Assembly (NCBI RefSeq): GCF_022581195.2
Contig: NC_061456.1
Coordinates: 10,914,501-10,978,500 of the forward strand
Direction of reading: 5' to 3'
Length of the DNA stretch: 64,000 nucleotides
From: Helicoverpa zea
Lineage: Eukaryota > Arthropoda > Insecta > Lepidoptera > Noctuidae
Shown here: in pieces, positions 10,128 to 22,500 of the stretch
Layout of the letters: every line of letters starts with the position of its first letter
Position numbering within the stretch: the stretch's first letter is position 1
Position numbers and translations under genes: made by a program
Notes under the pieces: model-generated
What the model saw: the letters and a program-made list of their open reading frames with translations, nothing else
What the model was told of the DNA's origin: nothing
Databases searched by the model: none

Positions 10128-13100
10128 TGCCTAGATCTTGGTAGGTTACTGCAAGGGACGGACCGTCATATTTATCTTGTTAACGTCGTATAATTTTGAG
10201 GTCGTATAACGAAACGTTCACTTCATAAACTATAAAAAAATAGTAAAAGAGAATAAAAAATGAATAAAAGAAGAAAAGAAGGAAGTCAGATTATTTTAGT
10301 AATTTTCAGAAAATTTTTGTAATGTTTTTACAAAAGTTTATCTTAGTGATCATTTCGTAAGGACGCTCCTTTATAAGCCAGCTGTGCATAGAAGTTTGTG
10401 TGCTGTTTTACTTTTTTTATATAACTTTTAATGCTTTTGCATGAATAGTTTTTTAAATAATATACAACTTTAATTATAATTGCAGTTTCTTTTTCATTAA
10501 GGGCTGATTTTTCAATCATCAGTTAGCTTCTATCTGAGGAATAAATATGGCGGTTTGACATATTTTCTATATAAAAGCTGTCAAAACGTCAAACATATTT
10601 TTCAGATAAACGTTATCTGGCGATTGAGAAATCGGCTCTAAAATGTAATAAATAAATGAAAAAATAAATAAATTAGCAAAACTTATGTACCAATATCCAT
10701 AGTGCAGTGGACCTTCTTAGACAATGATAATGTAGTTTACACTCATATTGCTGTGATAGTTCCAGCTCTATTGGAACCAAGCCACTTGGAACCACTATCT
10801 TTATATACCGCCTGCCCTCACTACGTTTTCCTACTATAGGGTAAGAATATACAGGAATTCGTTCAAAAGGAAACAAGAATAATTTCGAATTGTCTGTATT
10901 GAAACAAATTACAATGTTCCTCTTAAGTTCAGTCACACTGGCGTTAAATTAAACAATTTGATCTTAAAGTTGCTAACAGTTATTGTTATTAGTCATGAAC
11001 AGTGGGCATCATACATAATTTATTCGTAGACGAAATCACAGCATATTCTTGGAACTCCAAAAGATTTTTTCGTGCCTAACTTAACGACTACCACCAAGAG
11101 TATGGGCCGCATGCTCGTACGCCGTCAATAAGTTTGGCGTGAACTACACCATAGTTGCTTAGATTTTCAATTTAAATAAAATAAATAAAGGGCCTTTCCA
11201 AATATTGAATTTTTCAGTTAGAAAAAGAAACTTTATATTTCATGCGCCCTTTTTTTAATGACAATAGCACATCCATCCATGTATTACCAGTAGGGATCTA
11301 GAATTAATTTTGGCATACGCTTACCGTCTCACTTAATTTCAACATCATACACTGCGCCAATTTCAACATACATTGCCATTTAACAGAGGAATCCCGGACC
11401 ACATGATTTTTACATACAATTTAAAATAATAAATAACAAGGTAGTAGTAGTATGCTACGTTTTAAATGAATGTTATGGCGAGACTCCACCAAAATTCTTG
11501 TTTCAAAGCAAGTCCACTTGGGAGCATGTGTTTACGCACAAAGGTTGCAATTGCGTGGACATTTAAGGATTTTTTACTGTTTGCAACACCGCACCGGTAG
11601 AATCTCGCCTTTAGAACAATTTGTAACCGTGGCGTGCAACATACGTAAATAGAGAACATTTACAAGGCTCGATTGTGCGTTTTTGTTGCCAATAAAGAGA
11701 CCTAATCTAACGACTATAGATGAATGACATTAAAATATACCATCGAGCAAATGCCTTTTCGATATTTTTATATCAAACTGATCTTAGATTCATGACTCAT
11801 TTTGTTTTACTCTTTCTTTGTTTTCGTATGGGTCTGTTTTTGTAATTCATTACAGAAATAAACATACTGTAGATTTGGTATTAGTACCTATAAGCCTGGA
11901 TGTGTTAAAAAGGAACGTCGGGTTAGCATAAAAATAGCCAATAAATAGAGGAATAAAGTACGTGAATCCCGAAACGACAAAGTTGAGGTTTGTTGAGAAA
12001 AATGAAAAGTTACAATTAGACCCAATTTTCTGTCTTTTATTAATAAAAATAAATCAAAGCCAGAAACCAGGAACAGACCAATTAGAAACAAGTTGCACAA
12101 TACACAGTTATTCCACCTTCTCTCGAACCATTCTCATTTCAGTATAAAAAACACACTACCTACAATTTCATAAATAATTTTATTTAATTTACAGTGGTGA
12201 AATAATATCGAATTATGATTAATAGATACAAGTTTAAAGATAACTACATACACCTAACATGGAATTAACAATAAAAAATGTATTTGTTGCATCAACGGGC
12301 AAATACATTCGCCGTTAGTGCACGATCTCGCCACACCCTCTGATTATGTAAAAAAATAAACATACCAAATATTTTGTACACAACACATATGGGTTACAGT
12401 CGTACGGTCAGTCAGGGACGCGGAACAAAATATACGACAACGTTTTTGGAATTCATTTCTAGGACTTTTCTTAAAATTAAATTAAAAACAGTTTCGAGTT
12501 TATCTCGTATGTTTTGTTCCGGTAACGATCACGCAAGCAATACCATGCATACAAATAAAGCCTTAGAAATATTATTTCACAAGTTGTTGGATGACAATCG
12601 TATCATTTTACCGAGCTTCACGCGGGTCAAGTGTTAAAATTATTGCTATAACATTCTTTTCATTGCATAATTTAACAATCCGATAAAACGAACCTTCAAG
12701 GCAACGAACATTTGAAATAAAAAAGCTAGTCTTTCCAAGAAATAAAAATATATTTTATAAATAACTTGGAACTGGTGTAACAGGGATCATTTCACTGTGT
12801 TCAGTAAAATACTTGTTTCGTCACATTATGTAGTTGGTTATAAATAAACATAACATTTCGATAACATACAACGATGCAGCGCGCTGTCGCTTTGCCGCAC
12901 GGATCTATTAAACTTTATTATATTTTCACAAATCAACGACACTACTATATTTTTTGACATTTACAATAAATAGCGCTTCTGGCTCGAGTTTACATAATAA
13001 TATTTATATTGTCGCGTTTCTTGTTTATTTGCTTCCCAATTGTGATGTTTGCGAGATTAACTAAAGTGAGTTCTAACCTATGGGAATCGGGTCACTGATA

Positions 13101-13579
13101 TATCGAAGCTGATGATGCTCCATTCCCGTAATTTTATATTTCCATCGTCCCGGGAACTTTATAATTATAATTTTCCGTCTTTTATTAATCATTTGACACC
13201 CCTTCACCATTAAATCACCTTCTTAGGAGTAACTATCAAGCTCCTAACAATTTAAATGTTTGGAAGCAACATTTCATTATTGTTACAAGTGTAAATAAAT
13301 TATCAGTTCTTACAACGACAAAATAATTTATAGCCTCGTGTTACTCTTTTAAATTGTTCTACATTGATCGAGAGAGCACATAAATATAGACCGGACATGT
13401 TAATTTTGAAATAAATAATTTAAGTTTAACTTGGGATCGATTTTGACATTACCACTACCACTAGTTTTCTAAACTCGAAAACCAGAAGTGCTAATTGCTT
13501 ATCGTATAGGGCAGTGTCGTAGCGGCCGGCGCTAGCTAACACAGGCAGTCCGAGGCGTGAGTGACGTCACTCGCGGAAC
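10128..13579. other. Gap between UPF0728-like cluster and Sec24 stop, probably including Sec24 3' UTR
   Basis: No second gene is supported here. On the minus strand the Sec24 message must continue past its stop at 13580. An AATAAA on the minus strand near 12179-12186 is one candidate polyadenylation signal, which would give a 3' UTR of about 1.4 kb. The region also holds a MITE at 10501-10638 and a possible foldback at about 11475-11615 with ggcgaga termini. ORFs such as 12374-12637 have no recognisable domain. Confidence 0.4.
10501..10638. mobile_element. 138-bp MITE, TAA duplication
   Basis: The ends gggctgatttttcaatcatc and (reverse complement) gagccgatttctcaatcgcc are imperfect terminal inverted repeats continuing for about 37 bp. 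The element is flanked by TAA on both sides (10498-10500; 10639-10641), consistent with a PIF/Harbinger-mobilised MITE. Confidence 0.7.
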
Positions 13580-16500
13580 TCATTTCACTTGGTTCTTCAC
13601 GTGCTGTAGAAACTCGTAGTAGGAGAATGCCGACTCCACTCGGTCTTCTATCAGTCGCTCCGTGAATAACGTTCGTGACGGTGAGTTGTCTCTGTGGAAT
13701 CAGATAATTAAAATTGGGTAACTAAAAATTTACTATAACATTAAAGTGTCGCTTAAATATTAAAACATTTTAGCAGTAAGCGATTTCACAGTATCGCAAC
13801 TAATGAGAGATAAGCTTAAAGTTATCCAGAAAAAACATAAGCCTTCTTGGCAGTGGGGTAAAAACACGAAACTTTTGTGATTATTTGTCAATTTATGGCT
13901 GTATTTTCGCACCATTGCTTTCTTCAATAATAATATACATTTTTTTGCACGAATATAAAATTCAACATTACCTCAATATAAGCAAATCAGAAGGATACGG
14001 CCGATCATCATTCAACTTCTCAATGAACGCATGCAACAGCACATTGCCATCAGTATCGATCCTGGGCAGAGTCCTCATTTCATCAGGCAGCTGTGAGAAG
14101 GCGGTCACGCCGAAGGTTTCGGAGAGGAAGGCAGGACTGACGCCCTGGCATACGTAGATGATCATGCTTTCGCCGTCGTCGAGTAGGTAGGCGTCGTTTA
14201 TGCTTATTCTGTTGGAGAAAATATTTTAATAAGTTACGTTAGGAAGGATGGTGATTAAACGAAAAGTAAGTAGTATGTTTTTATTTTGTTAGAGTTGCGA
14301 AAGTTGCGCATGAATGGGCATCATTCATTGAACTGTCGACAAAAAGTAATTTGCACGAAACATAGCTGCAAAAATCACTTCATTTCATGTTTTCATCAAT
14401 GCATTTTTAGTTATTTAAAGGTCGCATAATCATCTTTGAAGCTAAAAATGTTCCCTACTGTGTTTACAAACACGCGCGTTGAGCTGCAGGAGCGATTTAC
14501 AGTACAACCTTGTTTCTTCTTCAAAACGTGATGTATGTAGTTTGCGTGTGTTTGGTTAGGGTGCGTGCACACCAGGCTCGCGGGCCTGTAGCGAGTTGCG
14601 CGCTTTCAGCCACGGCAATGGTCCGGCGTGGCGCTGAGGTCACCCGCGATCTACGCGCGGGCGGCGCAGGAACAGCTCGCAAACAATCCGCGAACTGTCT
14701 GTTGTCTCTGAACTGTTTTTAACATGCAATATTATTGAGTACACACAGTACACACCTCTCGGCAGTAAGCTGCAGGCGCGGCGGGTCGGGCGCGGGGTCG
14801 TGCTGCGTCACGTGCTGCGTGCAGCGGGTACAGCTCGGGTACACAGTAACTACAGTACACACCTCTCGGCAGTAAGCTGCAGGCGCGGCGGGTCGGGCGC
14901 GGGGTCGTGCTGCGTCACGTGCTGCGTGCAGCGGGTACAGCTCGGGTACACAGTAACTACAGTACACACCTCTCGGCAGTAAGCTGCAGGCGCGGCGGGT
15001 CGGGCGCGGGGTCGTGCTGCGTCACGTGCTGCGTGCAGCGGGTACAGCTCGGGTACACAGTAACTACAGTACACACCTCTCGGCAGTAAGCTGCAGGCGC
15101 GGCGGGTCGGGCGCGGGGTCGTGCTGCGTCACGTGCTGCGTGCAGCGGGTACAGCTCGGGTACACAGTAACTACAGTACACACCTCTCGGCAGTAAGCTG
15201 CAGGCGCGGCGGGTCGGGCGCGGGGTCGTGCTGCGTCACGTGCTGCGTGCAGCGGGTACAGCTCGGGTACACAGTAACTACAGTACACACCTCTCGGCAG
15301 TAAGCTGCAGGCGCGGCGGGTCGGGCGCGGGGTCGTGCTGCGTCACGTGCTGCGTGCAGCGGGTACAGCTCGGGTACACAGTAACTACAGTACACACCTC
15401 TCGGCAGTAAGCTGCAGGCGCGGCGGGTCGGGCGCGGGGTCGTGCTGCGTCACGTGCTGCGTGCAGCGGGTACAGCTCGGGTACACAGTAACTACAGTAC
15501 ACACCTCTCGGCAGTAAGCTGCAGGCGCGGCGGGTCGGGCGCGGGGTCGTGCTGCGTCACGTGCTGCGTGCAGCGGGTACAGCTCGGGTACACAGTAACT
15601 ACAGTACACACCTCTCGGCAGTAAGCTGCAGGCGCGGCGGGTCGGGCGCGGGGTCGTGCTGCGTCACGTGCTGCGTGCAGCGGGTACAGCTCGGGTACAC
15701 AGTAACTACAGTACACACCTCTCGGCAGTAAGCTGCAGGCGCGGCGGGTCGGGCGCGGGGTCGTGCTGCGTCACGTGCTGCGTGCAGCGGGTACAGCTCG
15801 GGTACACAGTAACTACAGTACACACCTCTCGGCAGTAAGCTGCAGGCGCGGCGGGTCGGGCGCGGGGTCGTGCTGCGTCACGTGCTGCGTGCAGCGGGTA
15901 CAGCTCGGGTACACAGTAACTACAGTACACACCTCTCGGCAGTAAGCTGCAGGCGCGGCGGGTCGGGCGCGGGGTCGTGCTGCGTCACGTGCTGCGTGCA
16001 GCGGGTACAGCTCGGGTACACAGTAACTACAGTACACACCTCTCGGCAGTAAGCTGCAGGCGCGGCGGGTCGGGCGCGGGGTCGTGCTGCGTCACGTGCT
16101 GCGCCAGCGCGTGCAGCGGGTACAGCTCGGGGTACACGCGCCGCGCTAGCTGCTGCAGCGGCGACGCCTTCAGCGAGCACATGTCCGACACCCGGTCGTC
16201 CAGTCGCGTCGATGTGCCCGTGCGGAACGCTTTCTGTAAAAAAAAATACATTAAAATTATGTATTTGTCAGTGAAACACAGTTAGTTTGGCTGGCCAATA
16301 ATAACAGTCACACGCGTCAAAATACGGAACGTGCTGTAGCCGCGGACAGATAACAGCACGCGTGCGTTCGCGGCGGCGTGCACTACGCGAGTGTGGCGAC
16401 GACCGCGCGTTCGGAAGGCCGAGCACCGCCGCGTGTCGTGGACACGGTGGACTCGGCCAGGCGGACTCGAGCTCGCGAGTGCACACTATGTTTATGCCCG

Positions 16501-19500
16501 CTCTACACTTACCCATGGACGGCGCGCAATGGAAAGTCGAGCAAAAGTGTGGGGCCGTTTCGTATATTCTTCGAAACGCATTTCGCGGCCATCGCGCGTG
16601 GTCCGCGGGCTCAGTGTAGAGCGAGCTTTACATCGATCCCTTTCAACACGCACTATAATTATTATAATACTCTCAGAACTCGAGTTCTGTGGTTTTGAGG
16701 ATGAAGAAAGAAGCATATCTATTTACTTACCATATGAAAAAGTCACTCAACTTATGTCACAGACTTGACTTCACTGACATTACTCGTTACCAAGCTATCT
16801 ATTCGATACAAATATACAATAAACTAATTTTGCAAGTTTATTTATTCTAACATTAAAGGCTTCTGATATACTTGATCGATTTGAAAAAATCTTTCACTGT
16901 TGTAAACCTGCACTACATTGCCCCAAGTAACATATATCGGGTGTGTCGTCCATAATCACATTAAATTAAATGCATTAATATACTGGTTAATATATGTCGA
17001 TTAACACAAAGAAAAAATAAAAATACTTAAAAATAAAAAAATGAATTTTTCAAACAAAGTAAATAGAATAAAAATGTGCGAAAATTAGAACACCATATAA
17101 AAGTCAGTCATTCCAAAAAATTGAAATTCTCCCTTGAAAACTGACAGCTGTCAACTGATCAAAACATTCGATACTCCTAACTTTATCTCTGCTTTACACA
17201 TGATGTTGTAAACTATAAAAACGAAAAATGACTCCTGTGGTTAAACCACTGAATGGATTAGGTTATTTGTTTTACAATTCGCCATAGAATATCATGAAGT
17301 ATATGCGATAGGATTTAATGTGATTGTGAACGACACACCTTGTATTTCTAAGTCAGTAAAACTCACCGTTTTCAACAAGGCGAGCAGATAAAGCGGCAGC
17401 AACCGCAGCGACATCGGCGCATGCAGTGCTGAGCTCATCGTGCCGCTCGGCAAGTTCTGCGACAGCCGGAACGCGGACAACGCGTCCACTGCCACGTTCA
17501 TCACCGCCTCGCGGGCCTCGCTCATCGATGCTGTCATACACCGATCCACCGCTGCAATGTTAAAAAAGATTAGAATAGGATAATAATCAGCCGTCAGTAT
17601 TTGCCGCAAGAACCGTCCCAAAAGCGCGCGAGAATAAATGAAGTTCCGTTGACGCGGTTTTAAAATATCACTTGGACAAAAAGTTGAACCTAAAATGGAT
17701 CCTTGTGGAACTCCAGACGAAACAATAACAGTATCAGATTCCAACGATATTTTAAATAAATAATAATGAACAAAATTAGATTAATGAAACAAAATTATAA
17801 AAATCCATGTATCCAGTAAAGACAAATAAGTACCCTGTATGAACGGGCTGATCAAAATGAGTAAATCCAGGATTCTATCTAACTTAAGTGTAGGTACATT
17901 ACCAAGGACAATAATAAATGTAATTGTGATACCTACTATTTATATGTATACAACACATGTCAACAAATTAGAAAAAATGTAATGCAAACTCACCCATTTT
18001 ACTTAATAATCCTATAATACACTGTGTGTCAGCAGAATGCAGTACGTCTGTTAAAGTGCTCGCAGTCGGTAACGCTAGCGTGTGCACTCGTATCCGTCTT
18101 TCACCTGAAACAATCCATTGTTAAATAAATACAAACGACATCGCTACTATTAATCAACACTGCTCCAAAAAAAGAGTAGTATCAACATTAATTGTAAATG
18201 AACTGAAATATGGTAGTGGGATATATCTTATACAATGTGCATCATTTGCAAATCTTGGTTATTACAATGAGTACAATGGACTTGTGTAACAGGCACATTG
18301 CAAATTTTAAACACACAAACGACGCCTGCATATGATACGAGATGTGATATGATACGAGAAAGAGTTTTGAATGCAACCTTGTAACCTCCGCACACAGACC
18401 CATCGGGAAACGTGCGGTTACAGCGATATAGAGGCGCTGTAGTCGGTCGTGGCTTTCGCGTTTTGTTCAGAATCTCCTCGTCATCAAACCATTCCGAAAG
18501 TCCTTTTATAAAATACACCATTTAGTAGGCAATTTATAATGAAAAATGTTAATGACTTCACCTTTACTACTAGTATATAGCAGGGCGGCTTGGAAGCACA
18601 CTTGCTGCAGGTCAGACAGAGACTCTTCTATGGTCAGCTGCATGCCGAACCCGGCGTCCGGAGACACGTTGGGCAAAGATAGCAGGTCCGTTGATCGCAC
18701 GAAGAAGTTGCCGTGGAACGTGTGGATTGTTATGCCTCTGTGAAATAAAAGATATATTATATTAGTGTTATGTATTGTGATTATTCGAGCATTTTCGACT
18801 GCATGATTCGTTGATACTAACAAATACAACATATACGATATGCAGATTGCCTCAAATATATATTATTTTTAATTTAAGAGATGATTTAGGGTCAATTCCC
18901 ACTGAAAGAGCAGCGGCCGGCAGCGGCCGTAATTGCAAGGGATTGAGCGCGAGCGCGGCGGGCCGCGCGGCGCCGCGCTCTTACATTTTCCGTGCTCTTA
19001 CGGCCGCTGCCGGCCGCTGCTCTTTCAGTGGGAATTGACCCTTAGCCGCACTGCTCACCAACCAGGTCTGCAGTTTCGTGTTAGGGTATAAAGGAGAGAA
19101 ATAGGATAAGCTTTCAGCTTGCCACAAATACTTACCCAAAATTTGCTGCTAGATTTTATTTATTTATTTAATAGTTCATGTACACAGATACACACACAGA
19201 ATACAGAAAAGAAGAAAGATAGAACACATAGTACATAGGCACAGCTTATTTCAAGAGAAATTTCTTCCAGCAGGCCCGTAGGCAGCAGGCAGGCTTTTCT
19301 ACTATATGAAATCAAGTTTATCTCTATTTTACACAATTTGATGTTCTTTTCTGACCTAGTACACCGCACTCGCATGACGGCCTCGAAGCCGATCTTCCTG
19401 GTGAGGTACCGCGTCAGTACCCTGGCCAGCGCCTCCGCCTGAAGGAACAATATACAATACTGACCTAGTACACCGCACTCGCATGACGGCCTCGAAGCCG

Positions 19501-22500
19501 ATCTTCCTGGTGAGGTACCGCGTCAGTACCCTGGCCAGCGCCTCCGCCTGAAGGAACAATATACAATACTGACCTAGTACACCGCACTCGCATGACGGCC
19601 TCGAAGCCGATCTTCCTGGTGAGGTACCGCGTCAGTACCCTGGCCAGCGCCTCCGCCTGAAGGAACAATATACAATACTGACCTAGTACACCGCACTCGC
19701 ATGACGGCCTCGAAGCCGATCTTCCTGGTGAGGTACCGCGTCAGTACCCTGGCCAGCGCCTCCGCCTGAAGGAACAATATACAATACTGACCTAGTACAC
19801 CGCACTCGCATGACGGCCTCGAAGCCGATCTTCCTGGTGAGGTACCGCGTCAGTACCCTGGCCAGCGCCTCCGCCTGAAGGAACAATATACAATACTGAC
19901 CTAGTACACCGCACTCGCATGACGGCCTCGAAGCCGATCTTCCTGGTGAGGTACCGCGTCAGTACCCTGGCCAGCGCCTCCGCCTGAAGGAACAATATAC
20001 AATACTGACCTAGTACACCGCACTCGCATGACGGCCTCGAAGCCGATCTTCCTGGTGAGGTACCGCGTCAGTACCCTGGCCAGCGCCTCCGCCTGCCACG
20101 CCCGCGCCGCGCGGAACAGCGGCATGTGGTACACTGTGCCTGCACTGAACTTGCTCATACCGCCTAGAAATAATAACATATAATAATAATATAAATGAAG
20201 GTAAATTAAACATTTCTTTGTCTGTTGTGAAATGACGGCAGATAGAGAAAGTATGGGAGAAGAAAACAGACTGCTCCTCTCCCAAATTGGAATCAGGGTA
20301 TAATATTTGCTGGTCTGTCCTATGTGTGTCGAAGCGCTTCGCGTGATTCTAATGGAAGTTGAAATTGTGGCGCTTATACATAAACGTACATAGATGTGAT
20401 ATTATAATGCATTTTTGTTCTTAACTTTCTATTCAAAATTGTAAATGACATGTTATATTGGTAGTAGCATTTAATCCTGAGCATGTTTTTATATTTCGTT
20501 TTGAGAAATTGTCCAAACAGATAGAAGACGAGCATTTTGTTTAATTGAAATTTACATAGGGTCGAAAACACAAATACAATCAATCCCATAGTACAATAAT
20601 ATGTATCAAAACAGGTTTAATCTAGTTTGAAAATCATGAAAAATTACTGTTGTTCAAGCAACAAATGATCAAAGATGAATATAAACGCACATCGAGTATT
20701 TATTCAGTTGTTTCTGATGTTTGCATTCTTTGTTTGTGACGTCATATTTAGATAAGAGAAATAATGTGAAAAACGTACCTCGTGTGAAAAACGTTTAAAT
20801 AATATGATGAAGCATTTGTTTACATTTAGTAAGCATAAACCATTGAATATACAGCTTATATTTTATTTAATCAATGCCGATTTAGATCACAGAGGTGTTT
20901 GTATAACGAAATATAAAAAGGGTCCAAAATTAGTGAACCGATAATAAAAAATCTTCCACTGTTGAGAAACGAGACTGTCCCCGAGTGACATTTCTATATT
21001 ACTTCCAAGTACTGGAAGTAGTTACCACACAGTTCCCCCAGGGAATAACCCGTCGTCTATAGATAGTTTTTCGACTCAGTGGATAACACTGTAGATTGCC
21101 TTTTCTTCTTTTTTTCTTAATTTCGAGATGTTATGAGAAGAAAAAGTATGTAATATAAATAAGTGAATAATATAGAACGTACTAAGCGTAGCCAGGTCAG
21201 CATACTGCGAGTTGAGCAGGAACAGGTCGACGGCTATCTGAGCGCCGCTGCAGTCCAGCGCCAGGCGCTTGTAGAAGTCCGTCGCGGGGTTCAAGTGGGC
21301 TACCTCTTTGGATGATCGGGCGTTGGGGTCCTCTCTGGAACGAAAAGTTAGGTATTCATTTGTGGACCATAATGGTATGGTCGAAAAGTGGTTGTTAAAA
21401 TAGTCAGCTTATAGAAAGAAACATTCGTCAAGTCAAACGTTTTTAAAAAGTACCTTTGAAAAGTCTAGGCTAACTACACTGTTCCAGAACGCTAAAATTA
21501 ACCCAACTTTTGAAACAGATACTGTTAGGAGATTGCTATTGGTTTTTTCAAAGTCAAAGTCAAAGTCAAATCATTTATTTCATTTAGGCTTTCACAAGCA
21601 CTTATGAACTTTCTTGTGATTGAAGACCCCGGGTAAGGGGTTCGCACAATTGTAGGTATAATAATGTATTAATAAAATCTTACCTCGGTTGTAACGCTCC
21701 CGGCCCAACGTTCGGTAAGCATGTCTGGAATACTGTGATACGACCACCGGTCGCGGCCTGCAAAATGTACAAAAAAAATGTTATATGATTTTTTACTCCA
21801 GATAGTGTTGTTTTTGTGCAAATTGTCATTACGAAAATTATGGACTGTGCAAAATCATTATTTCCAAAAAGGAGTATCCGCTTAATGAGTATGTGCAAAA
21901 TGACTAACGGTCAGTTGCACAAAGCTCCATTAAAATTAAAGGTTCATTTAATCTATTGCTAACACTTTTTATTTTGTTAGAAAGAGAAAGAAAGAGTCAG
22001 CAATAGATTTAAAGAAGCTTTAACTTTAATGAAGCTCCATTAACCTTGATTTTCATCACTCAATTAATGTAATAGTAACGAGGAACCTTACCACAAGTTT
22101 ATAAGCAGCTTGTAGCGCAGCCCCGAGGGCGCAGGCCGGGGCGGCGGGCGCGGAGTAGCGCTGCGGCAGCACCGTCAGCAGCTCCCGCACCAGCTCGCGA
22201 CGCTCGCCCAGGTTCACTAGCAGGGACTCCGGGGACGGTAGGAATACATCTGTGGACAATGGAGGTGGTTAATGTGGTGAAATGATAGGTCCGTTGTAAA
22301 GTTGTGGGTCGAATATTAATAACGTATGGAATATGGACCCAGACCCGCCGTAAGCGGGCGTGCAGCGCGTGCACAGCACGCGGGCGGCACGTCCTAGGGG
22401 GCGGCAAATCTAGCGAGTTATCACGTAATATTTAAAAAATACAATATCTTTTTACTAATGATTTGATTTCAATATTTCCGAACACAGCAATAGCGGTAAG

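Noticed and set aside
14719..16251. Ladder of 60- and 74-codon ORFs on both strands
   Set aside because: They are by-products of the 107-bp repeat; only the final copy is a genuine exon (16040-16233).
16362..16768. Overlapping plus-strand ORFs of 85-125 codons
   Set aside because: They lie in a GC-rich part of Sec24 intron 12, with no domain and no matching splice sites.
19356..19995. Six identical minus-strand ORFs starting MFLQAEALARVL as alternative exons
   Set aside because: Spliced from exon 8 they are out of frame, and 26-nt spacers cannot be introns. They are repeat copies of exon 9.
14744..20095. CRISPR-like interpretation of the arrays
   Set aside because: Eukaryotic context; contiguous tandem units with no variable spacers.
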